A DNA stretch of 64,000 nucleotides from Lindgomyces ingoldianus. Lineage: Eukaryota > Ascomycota > Dothideomycetes > Pleosporales > Lindgomycetaceae. The notes under the pieces were generated by a model that was not told the DNA's origin, ran no database searches, and saw only the letters and a list, made by a program, of their open reading frames with translations. Where the stretch lies: NCBI RefSeq assembly GCF_010093535.1, contig NW_022985200.1, positions 1-64,000 on the forward strand, written 5' to 3'. This document shows, piece by piece, positions 1 through 8,830 of the stretch (its first letter is position 1; each line of letters begins with the position of its first letter). The translations under genes and the position numbers were made by a program.

Positions 1-110
1 GTCATTGGTATTCCCAGGTCTCTGAGTCCCCACGCACTCCCATATGCCTCTGAGTGGATTCATACCGCATTCGGACCCATTGTCTTGCCTGCGCCATTAC
101 AGAGTTAAGT
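1..110. other. Unassigned fragment of normal base composition
   Basis: The first 110 bases contain ordinary GC content and many CA/TG dinucleotides, unlike the TpA-rich DNA that follows. No reading frame or element end is recognisable. It may be the edge of a neighbouring unmutated segment that lies mostly outside the window. Confidence 0.4.
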
Positions 111-1039
111 TATAGTTAGAGCTAATATAGAGACCCTTTAGATAGGTTCTAAGCAACCTAAGATAGAATAATTTATAAGAATTATTACACTACTTCTTTT
201 TTATAGGCTAATAGTTCTTATCTATAGTGCATAGAAAATATCTAAAACTAATTTAAATAAGATATAATAAAGTATAACTTTTTAACAAAAATTTTCTATT
301 ACTAAAAAAATAGACTAAAAACCTAATACTAATATAATACTTTTATTATAATGTTTTTATTTAGTAGTAACTAGTAGTGTAGTTATTATTAATATAGTAA
401 ATTTATTATTTATAGTAATAAGTGTTTACTTACTTTACTTATATAGTTTAGTTAATATTGTTAGTTTCTTTTTTAGCTGTTATTTAATTCTTTACTATAT
501 AAGTATTATTATGCACCTAATATCTTATAGCTTAGTCTACTAACTAATTATAGTATTTAAAAAAACTACTATACTGCTTTGCCTCTCTTTTAGAGCCTCT
601 TTAAAAGTGTTTTAAGTTATTTACTTTTAAGCTACCTACGCCTTTACTTATAGCTTTTAGGTTAAGTTCTCTTATTAGTCTTTTAAATTAAAGAAATATA
701 AATATTACACTTTACAGAATAAAAAATATAACTTTATATAAATATAGTTTAATACTACTAAAGTATAGTTTACTAACATACATATAAGTTTTTTTATATT
801 ATAATTATTTTTTTAGTCTTTTAAAGCTATCTTAAGCTATAGGTAGCAGCCTAAAATATAAAAAGTAAAAAATAAAAATAAAAAAGGCTTTTAAGGCTAT
901 TTTAAAGTTTACTTAGAACCTAGCGTAGGTAGTGTAGGTTATAAAGAGTTAAAAAGCTAGTCTTTCTATAGCTAGTGTTTAAGTAGCTTTATTCTACTAA
1001 AATACTAAGCTGCTTTATTAGGTTTTAGCCTTAAAAGCT
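111..1039. other. RIP-degraded AT-rich DNA, unassigned
   Basis: This stretch is strongly AT-rich with stops in all frames. Its position next to the recognisable 3' end of an R1-like gypsy element suggests it is the degraded integrase-side interior of that element, but no integrase motif could be read. Positions 115-345 loosely resemble 36690-37070, so part of it may be another repeat family. Confidence 0.4.
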
Positions 1040-1366
1040 TTAGTGTTTAACCTTTAAGTAGACATTACAGCACTCTTTAATTTTATCTAAGAATAAGAGG
1101 TTTTTTTCTAGATATTTTAGTTTTTAATTCTCTAGAAGCTTTAGCTACTTTTAATAATAACGCTTTTAGGCCCTAGCAGCCTAGAGCTGTTTAAAAGCCT
1201 TTACTACATCTTAAGCCTAGTGTTTAAGGATCTTCTTGTGTTAGGCCTAGGCCTCTTTTATCTTCTAAAGAACCTAGTCCTACTCCCTCTCTAAATGTTC
1301 CTACGCAGTGTTAGAAACAAAGGCGTTGCAATAACTTCTCTTTTAAACGCACTCTACACACTTGTC
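1040..1366 (-). pseudogene. R1 reverse-strand ORF, copy C (Cys-motif, coiled-coil protein)
   Basis: Read on the minus strand from 1366 this frame runs 109 codons without a frameshift and is broken only by TAA/TAG codons that fit mutated Gln codons. It begins Asp-Lys-Cys-Val-Glu-Cys and has a third Cys seven residues on (CX2CX6C), followed by a Gln/Glu/Lys-rich stretch likely to form a coiled coil. A C-terminal block, KYLEKNLLFLDKI, matches the block in the other two copies (6716-7076 and 50091-50429). The frame runs opposite to gag-pol of its element. The function is unknown. The cysteine spacing recalls short fungal zinc-binding motifs, but this is inference. Confidence 0.6.
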
Positions 1367-1653
1367 TAATAATAAGGTTAAAACGCAGGATAAACTAGAT
1401 AAATAATAAGAACTATAGAAACACATCTTTGTGTAATTAAAAATGCTAAGATAAGCAGCAGTATATAAATAATAAACATAAATTAACTAGTAAGGCATAG
1501 TTAAGACTAAGAAAGAAAGGTACTAGAAAAGTGTTTATAAAAGAGCACCTACTAGATATAGAACAACTCTAACACTTGCAACAGTGTAGGCAAAACAGCA
1601 AGGACGCTGCTAGGGAGAAGCTCGCGTGTTACAGTCTATAGTTAGACAGTAGA
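1040..1653 (+). mobile_element. 3' end of an R1-like Ty3/gypsy element, truncated in its LTR
   Basis: A purine-rich tract (1611-1620, TAGGGAGAAG) lies a few bases before TGTTACAGTC at 1627. This is the same polypurine/LTR junction, in the opposite orientation, as at 6456 and 49837 in the two R1 copies. Only about 26 bases of LTR remain before the flank of a hAT-type MITE. The interior carries the R1 reverse-strand reading frame (1040-1366). It belongs to a diverged R1 subfamily and lies on the plus strand, opposite to the other R1 copies. Confidence 0.65.
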
Positions 1654-1660
1654 CTACCCC

Positions 1661-3172
1661 TAGGGTTGCTACTTTTATAGTAATTACTATTTTTTTTTTA
1701 AAAACGTTATTATTACTTAAATACATAAGCTATAATTCTAAAAATTAATATATAGATGCTAAGTAAACTAGTCTATAAATCTATAAATTTAAATTCTAAA
1801 AATTATTTAATACATTTATAATAGGTAAAAAAAGAGAAGAAAAAAAGAGAAAAGAATAGTAATTACTATTACTATTAACGTACTTTACAAGCAAGTTGCT
1901 TACACACCTAAGTTGCTTACTTTTACTTAGACCCTACTAAACTACTTTTTTTACACTAATATATTTCTAACAACACTACTTAGACATGCTAAAAGAATAT
2001 TAGATATAGCTTATACTTTAAGCTTTTAAATAAAATATAAAACTTTTAAAGAAATATACTATAGCTATATATAAAGTTTTTTAAAAAATAATAAATAACT
2101 ATAGCACTAGATAACCTTTATAAGCTAATTCTATAGCTAACTTATAAAGGCTAAGTAATAATAAAAAGTAAGTAATTATTAAGACTATACTTAAGCTATA
2201 TATGTAAAAAAAATTTCTTTAAATAGCATTTATAGCTAATATAGCTAATTTTTTACACACTAAGTATAATCTAGGCTATATTAGCATAAACTAGCCTAGT
2301 ATGTTTATAAAACATTATTTAAAGCTTAAAGTAAAGTTTTAAGTGTAAGTATAGTTAATAAATATTTAGCTTATAATAAAGCCTATTTTACTAAAGTTAT
2401 ATATGTTATTATTATAAATGCTATACTTAGCTTTAATATTTTTTATAAAGCTAAACTTGCTTTAAATTACTTTAAAACTTTTATAAAAAGCTTTTTTATA
2501 GTTATACTACACTTAAATATTACTTTAAGCTTTAAATAATGCTTTCTAAATATACTAAGCTAGTTTATAGTAATATAGCCTAGATTATACTTAGCATATA
2601 AAGAATTAGCTATATTAGCTATAAATACTATTTAAAAGAAAAATCTTTATATATATAGTTTAAGTATAGTTTTAATAATTACTTACTTTTTATTATTACT
2701 TAGCCTTTATAAGTTAGCTATAGAATTAGCTTATAAGAGTTATTTAGCACTATAGTTATTTATTATCTTTTAAGAGACTTTATATATAGCTATAGCATGT
2801 TTTTTTAAAAGTTTTATATTTTATTTAAAAGCTTAAAGTGTAAGCTGTAACTAACATTTTTTTAGTACATTTAAGTAGTGTTGTTAGAAATATATTAGTG
2901 TAAAAAAAGTAGTTTAGTAGGGTCTTAGTAAAAGTAAGTAACTTAGGTGTGTAAGCAACTTGCCTGTGAAGTACATTACTATTTCTGCATTTTTTCTCTT
3001 TTTTTCTTTATTACTAGGGATATAAATTTATATAGTAAAATCTAATCTTATAGATCTATACTTTGGTATATCTAGTATCTAAGTTTCGGTTTTTAGAATA
3101 TTAACTAATGTAATTAAGCTGTTATAGACTTTTTTTTAAAAAATAGTAATTACTATAAAAGTAGCAACACTA
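1661..3172. mobile_element. hAT-type MITE, copy 1, split by a palindromic MITE
   Basis: The terminal repeats (TAGGGTTGCT at the left, mirrored at the right) are RIPped forms of CAGGGTTGCC seen in the cleaner copy at 57171-57617. The inner halves of the two copies align closely on both sides of the insertion at 1878-2976. The outer flanks do not form an 8-bp duplication: the left flank is an R1-like LTR stub and the right flank a Fot terminal fragment. Rearrangement after insertion is therefore likely. Confidence 0.75.
1878..2976. mobile_element. Palindromic Fot-derived MITE, copy 1
   Basis: The element is about 1.1 kb with ends reading ACGTAC... and flanking TA duplications (1876-1877, 2977-2978). 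Removing it rejoins the host MITE exactly. The left half (about 500 bases) is the inverted complement of the right half around a short centre. The same sequence forms the 5' end of the full-length Fot-like transposon at 5057-21130. It contains no gene. Confidence 0.85.
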
Positions 3173-3276
3173 AAGTAGTGCTGTTAGAAATGCAGTAGTA
3201 TAAAAAGAGTAGTTTAGTAGGGTCTTAGTAAAAGTAAGCAACTTAGGTGTGTAAATAACTTGCCTGTAGTGTACGT
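3173..3276. mobile_element. Right-end fragment of a Fot-like (TIR-1) element
   Basis: The last 100 or so bases of the TIR-1 family are present, ending ...GTACGT followed by TA. The matching left part is not on the other side of the hAT MITE, so this is a truncated remnant. Confidence 0.7.
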
Positions 3277-3379
3277 TACTCTTTACTCTATCTATTAAAG
3301 CTATTACTTAGTCTTCTGCCTCCTCTACTAAAGTCTAATACTATACTAGTTATCTAGGTCCTATATAGTGTTAGTAAGC

Positions 3380-3436
3380 AGAAGAAGAAGAAGAAGAAGA
3401 AGAAGAAGAAGAAGAAGAAGAAGAAGAAGAAGAAGA
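3380..3436. repeat. AAG/CTT microsatellite
   Basis: About 19 uninterrupted AGA units are followed by a single ACG-containing unit. There is nothing to show it is coding. Confidence 0.9.
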
Positions 3437-3915
3437 CGAAGTAAGAGTATTATTATATACTATACTATATATTACCCTTCTTCTTTTCTTTACAAGAGTA
3501 AGAGTAGTGTACAGTGTGCACAGCGTACAGAGTAGGTAGGGTGGCAACAGATTTCTAGTCATTGCTTGTCTTATCTATGTACAAACGCGAGCGATATTTA
3601 AGGAGGCGCGCCCGCACACAGGCACCACGTGCGTAGTCCCGTTATCCCATGTCGGGCTAGATAGATACTATGCGCTGTATCGCTTCTGCATCTAGACATT
3701 TATAACTTTAATTAAATAAAGTTTTAAACAAGTCTTACATTTACTTATTATAGCATTTAAAAAGTGTTGTAAAATAAAATTTAATCTAACTATATAATTA
3801 TAAATAGGCTATAGTTATTAAATATATTAAGTAACATTTTTTTTAAAAATAAATAAAGCTATTTATTTATACACAGTACACGCAATGCTCTAATATACAC
3901 AACTGTACAATAGAC

Positions 3916-3938
3916 ACCACGTGACCTAGTCACGTGGT
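3916..3938. promoter_or_regulatory. Near-perfect palindrome with two CACGTG boxes
   Basis: Two 10-bp arms, ACCACGTGAC and its complement, are separated by CTA. Each arm holds a CACGTG core, the binding site class of fungal bHLH factors. No adjacent gene is recognised, so a regulatory role is inference only. Confidence 0.4.
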
Positions 3939-5245
3939 AGCTATACAGTGCCTGTGTAGACGTTGGCAGAAGAGATTCTAATATATAATCTCTCTACTAA
4001 TAACCCTCTCCCCTCTAATATCTATAGACTGTACAAAAGTGTACTTACTAAATTAACCGCACAGCCCGCTTACCCCGCGCCTAACTATACAAGGAAGTCT
4101 ATTCAACACTATTTTATAATATAAAGTGTAAAAAAAAAGGTTAGATTTATAATAAAAACTCTTTTTTAGTTATAAATAGAGTAGATTTAGGTTAGTTGTT
4201 TAATAATAAACAAGATATAAAAAATAAAGTAGAATAGTATAGAATTAGCTACTATACTATAAAGTTAACAATGTTGTAGCTACTACTACTAGTAAATGTA
4301 GAGGATAAAATAGCCTAGCAGTAGCTGTTTAGAAGATCGGATGAAGTGACTCTGCTATCTAAGAGAGCTGGAGGCTCTCCTTATATACACTGAGCTTCGG
4401 AACATAATATCTCTAGATCCCGAGCCGCGTCCTAGGCTCTGAGCTCCAGCCTAGGCTCTTAGTATACGCGACAGTAAAGTTACTAGGTTAAAACTTAACG
4501 TACTTCACAGGCAAGTTGCTTATACACTTAAGTTACTTACTTTTACTAAGACTCTACTAAATTACTTTTTTTATACTAATACATTCTCTACAACACTACT
4601 TAAATGTGCTAAAAAATATTAGATATAGCTTACACTCTAAGCTTTTAAATAAAACATAAAGCTTTTAAAAAAATATGCTACAGCTATATATAAAGTTTTA
4701 TAAAAAATAATAAATAACTATAGTACTAAATAACTTTTATAAGCTAATTTTATAGCTAAATTATAAAAGCTAAGTAATAAAAAAAGTAGGTAATTATTAA
4801 GACTATACTTAAGCTATATATATAAAGGATTTTCTTTTAAATAGCATTTATAGCTAATATAGCTAATTCTTTATATGCTAAGCATAATCTAGGCTATATT
4901 TATATAAACTAGCTTAGTATGTTTATAAAGTGTTATTTAAAGCTTAAAGTAAAGTTTTAAGTATAAGTATAGTTAAAAAATATTTAGCTAATTATAAAGC
5001 TTATTTTACTAAAGTTATAGATATTATTATCTTAAATGCTATACTTAGCTTTAATAACGTACTTTACAGGCAAGTTACTTACACACCTAAGTTTCTTACT
5101 TTTGCTAAGACTCTACTACACTACTCTTTTTACACTAATGCATTCCTAACAACACTACTTAGACATATTAAAAGAATATTAGATATAGCTTACACTTTAG
5201 GCTTTTAAACATAATGTAACACTTTTTAAGTAACATGCTGCAGCT

Positions 5246-6456
5246 TGTTACAATCTTTGCTTCTTGGAAGCACTCGGGTCGCTGATGTTCCTAGGTGGGG
5301 ATAGGACGGGTATAAGGGGCCGACGGTAGGGTGTACAGTCCTACGTAATGGCTATTAGGCTAGTGGAGGAAGAGAGGGTGACCAGATCATAGTTTGCTCT
5401 ATGTGCGGCAGTATAGTGGCTAGGTTAAACAGTCCTGTTAGACAGAATTAGAGGTATATATAGTGTAAGATATATAAATAGTATTACAGCTCTTTAGAAA
5501 GCTAAATGCTACTTAGTCTATATAAAGAATAAACTAAACATTAAACACACCTTCTAAAGGCTGTTTATTACAGAACTATATACATGCTTAAGGGGTGCTA
5601 AGACAAGTTAGGGCAAGTTCTTATAAGCTTTTAAGGCTAAGCCTAGTGCTAACTTATCTAAACTTGCTTAGCTTATTAGAGCGCGCGTGTTACGGTCTAC
5701 GGTTGGACCAGCGTAACTCCACCGGCAGTGCTCCACAATCTAGCTGGATTGGGGCAGGGCTCGCTTGGAGACCAGTCGGAGGACACGGAGGCAGCGCACC
5801 TGCCCGAAGTCGTGGAAGAATGCGTCATCCAATAGGGAGACAGGCCGCGAATTCGGGGAGTTCAAGGGAGCTCAAGGGAGCCCGCAGGAGTCTCCTTGGC
5901 GAGCTCCCATGAACTCCCGCCAGCTCCCCTTGGCGCCCCAGCACATGTATATAGTTCCCACATTAAACAACCTTTAGGAGGTGTGTTTAACATTTAGTTT
6001 ATTCTCTACATAGACTAAGTAGCATTTAGCTTTCTAAAGAGCTGCAATACTATTTGTATATCTTGCATTATATATACCTCCAACCCTGTCTAACAAGGAC
6101 CGTTTGACCCCGGCCTCCCTACTGCCGCACATAGGGCAAACCACGATCCGGTCATTCTACATAAGCCTCCATTAGCCCAATAGCCTGTACGTAGGACTGT
6201 ACACCCTACCGGATTGGCCTCTACTATCCGTCCTACTTCCCCCCCTAGGAATACCAGAAGACCCGAGTGCTTTCCGAAGCAAGGATTGTAACAGCGCGTC
6301 CCTTTTTCTTATTAAAAAATGCATTCCTCTATTATTGCAGGCAACTGTGCTTTCTCTGTTTCTTCTAATTAGTCTGTAGGCAAACCCTACTTCCATTTAG
6401 CTAGTCTGTGGAGCACTTTTAGTGGAGTTACGCTGGTCTAACTGTAGACTGTAACA
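5246..6456 (-). repeat. R1 copy A, 3' LTR (left), with nested solo LTR
   Basis: It begins TGTTACAATC and ends GTAACA. Minus the nested solo LTR and its 5-bp duplication it is 600 bp, the same as the right LTR. It contains the GGTGTACAGTCCT motif (5330-5342) shared with other LTR families here. Confidence 0.88.
5688..6293 (+). mobile_element. Solo R1-type LTR, opposite orientation, little mutated
   Basis: This 606-bp LTR (TGTTACGG...TTGTAACA) sits inside the left R1 LTR with a perfect 5-bp duplication GCGCG (5683-5687, 6294-6298). The empty site is preserved in the right LTR near 19304. It is far richer in GC and CA/TG than its host and has a different U3 segment around 5740-5940. It is a younger insertion whose interior was lost by LTR-LTR recombination. 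Short open frames inside it (for example 5595-5912) are incidental. Confidence 0.9.
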
Positions 6457-6476
6457 CGCTGCCCCTCCTCCCTAGC
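6457..6476 (-). promoter_or_regulatory. R1 copy A polypurine tract
   Basis: On the minus strand a purine-rich run (AGGGAGGAGGGG) lies immediately before the LTR start TGTTACAG. The same arrangement occurs at 49838 in copy B. This is the expected primer site for plus-strand DNA synthesis and fixes the element on the minus strand. Confidence 0.7.
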
Positions 6477-6715
6477 AGCGTCCTCGCCGCTCTGCTCACA
6501 CAACTGTGTTAGTAAGGGTTTGTTTATAAAGTGCGCACCTGCCTACTAAAAGGCATTTTTAACATCTATTCTTTTTAAGCTAAATAGCTTACTAGTCCTA
6601 TTTATCTTATTATTTTTATATTGCCTTGCGTTTTAATCCTCTTTATTAGACAAAGATAAGGCCCTGTAGCGCTTACTAATTCTTAGGGTTATCCTATGTG
6701 TTAACTCTGTCCTTA

Positions 6716-7076
6716 GACAAGTGCGTTAAGTGCGTAAGAAAAAATAATAAGTGCAATGCATTTATATCTAACACTGCCTAGGAGCGCCTAGAGAAGGAAA
6801 AGAGGGAGCTGCTTTAGTCTGCTAAGGCCTTACAGGCCTAGGACTGTATGCTATCTATCTATAATTAAGAGCTAGGGGAAGAGTTCTCTTAACAGGTTTA
6901 GGAACAACTTTATTTATAAAAAAAACAATAGCAGAGAGGGATAGAGAACATTTAAAGCAAGATTATATCTAGAGGTTGCTAGATTTACTTAAGGCTTAGC
7001 ATGTAAAATATTTAAAAAAAGACCTTTTTTCCTTAGACAAGATAGAAGCCTTTAAGGCAAAGGTAAAGAGTTGTCT
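6716..7076 (+). pseudogene. R1 reverse-strand ORF, copy A (Cys-motif, coiled-coil protein)
   Basis: This plus-strand frame is opposite to R1 gag-pol. It reads DKCVKCVRKNNKC (CX2CX6C), then a stretch rich in Glu, Lys, Ala and Gln likely to form a coiled coil, broken only by TAG/TAA at probable Gln codons. A frameshift near 6950 separates it from a C-terminal block reading LLDLLKA then KYLKKDLFSLDKI. The same protein is seen at 50091-50429 and 1040-1366. Conservation of the frame over three diverged copies suggests it once encoded a protein. The family is not recognised. Confidence 0.6.
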
Positions 7077-7599
7077 TTTTCTCTAACCTTTGTTAGCTAG
7101 AACTTGTCTTTAAAGGCTACTGCTATCTAGTAATAACATAGCTATTCCTTTTAATATAAGTGCCTTATTGCCTAGCTAGTTTCTTTTAGACAAGCCTAGA
7201 GGTACTCTTATACTAACTGCTACGCATTCTGCAGGTTCTTAGCTAGTTCCTATGTGTTTTTACTAGTAGGCTACTCTTTCTATTTTACTAGAAACTCTTT
7301 TCTGTTTTTTTAGTTACTAATAATGTGTTTAACTTTATATTCTGTTTCTTTATCTTCTTATTTTTATATAGATAAGGGGATTTCTTTAAGTGCTTTTTCT
7401 AATTTAGAGATATAAAACTATAGATGTATCTTTATGTGTAGGGGAAGCTTAAGTTTACAGTTATCCTGTTAGGTTTATAAGACCTTATATAGTCTTATTC
7501 TTCTTTCTGCTAGCTTCTAGAAAGGTCTTAGTATCTTAAGATTCTTAGTATTAAAGTAGGCATAATCTCCTAGGTAGATCTCTAGTTCTAGTTATTATA

Positions 7600-8400
7600 A
7601 TTTATTTACATACTATTTTATTATTTCTTAGCAGGATCTAGCCTTAATTACTAGCTTTTTATAGATGTTTTACAGGTTTAGTAGTTAGTCTACTGCCTTT
7701 TAGAGATCTGTAGGCTAATTTCCTTACAGTTTAAAGTACAGGTTGTAACTAAAATTAGCCTTATATAGTGTTTCTTTTATTATAGCAGATTTTATAGTAT
7801 TAATAGCTAACTAAGCTATTAAAAGCTATTCTACCTAATTATTCTAGGTGTGTAAGACGTACTTTCTTAAGTACTTTTCTACTTTAGCGTTCACTCTTTC
7901 TGTCTAGCTGTCTGTCTGTAGGTGATATGCTGTAGATAGTTGATGTGTTATGCTAAGATGTTGCATAGCTGCTTTTTAGAATTTGCTAGTAAAAAGTTTA
8001 TCTTTATTAAAGATAATAATCTTAAGGCATTTATGCACTAATATAATATTTTATTTAAATTTATATATAAATTCTTTAGCTGTAATAGTTTTTTCTAATA
8101 GCTAAGTATATAAGTACTTAGTAGTTTTGTCTGTAGCTACTATAATTATATTACACATTCTTTCTATACTAGGCTTTTTAGATAAGGGGAGCTTTATAAT
8201 AAAATCTATTATAACTATTGCCTATAGTTATTTAGAGGCTTTAATTAGTTGTAAGTATTTATAAGGCCTATACCTTTATAAGTTATTTCTATTATACGTG
8301 TTACACTCTCTAAGTACTTTAGTGCATAATTACTTAATCTTTAGTATATGTTGTAGTATAGCAGCTTTTAATTTCTTCTAAAAAGTGCCTATCCCTAGGT
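7600..8400 (-). pseudogene. R1 copy A integrase, RIP-inactivated
   Basis: On the minus strand, around 8100-8345, the end of an HHCC zinc motif can be read (CTKVLRECNTYNR). It is followed by a segment equivalent to the gypsy integrase motif ...PYKYLQLIKA... and then IDFIIKLPLSKK, the start of the catalytic domain. Several Gln and Trp codons are now stops. The reading direction agrees with the RT and gag remnants. Upstream parts of pol lie beyond the nested R2 element. Confidence 0.7.
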
Positions 8401-8830
8401 GTCTAAACATTAGAGACTTATATATAGTATTTATAAATTAAGTTCTTCTATCTCTACTTACTTACTATAAGTGTGTAAAGTTCTTTTATAGGTCTAGGTC
8501 TATTATAGACCTATTCTTTATTAGTTTTTTTAAAAAGGGTAAACTTTTTAGTTTCTTCTTTTTCTTTATTAAAGTAATCTAGTCTTTAGCTAAAGGCGTT
8601 AGCCTACTAGTTTTGTGCTCCTAGAATGTGTTTAATAACGCAGTTAAACTAGGCAAGTTCTATTACCTATTAAACATGCATAAAGAAGAGTTTTGTTACT
8701 GTTAGGAATGTAACTAGGTTTACATAGTTAGTTATAATATTAAAGGGTTTTACTATTTTATGTAGTTCTGTGGCCTATACTCTAACTATGTTTAATATTG
8801 CTTTAAGTTCTTTATTAAGTATGCTATAGC

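Larger units (their letters stand above)
3277..4497. other. Unassigned AT-rich DNA with GC-richer patches
   Basis: No gene or element ends were recognised. The stretch holds an AAG microsatellite (3380-3436), a GC-richer patch near 3585-3690, a CACGTG palindrome (3916-3938) and another GC-richer patch at 4335-4475. A short minus-strand frame crossing the microsatellite (3371-3562) mostly encodes poly-Ser and is not a credible gene. Confidence 0.5.

Noticed and set aside
3371..3562. Minus-strand open frame with a long poly-Ser tail
   Set aside because: The Ser run is only the translated AAG microsatellite and the rest shows no domain or codon bias.
1..4497. Centromere or origin interpretation of the extreme AT-rich DNA
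   Set aside because: The AT bias is explained by RIP of transposons. Interspersed unmutated segments and coding remnants argue against a special AT-rich functional sequence.
5595..5977. Overlapping plus-strand open frames
   Set aside because: They lie within the solo LTR and its junction with the host LTR. Openness reflects the lower AT content of the unmutated LTR.
6172..6396. Minus-strand 74-codon frame
   Set aside because: It spans the solo LTR end, its target duplication and the host LTR, so it cannot be an ancestral gene.
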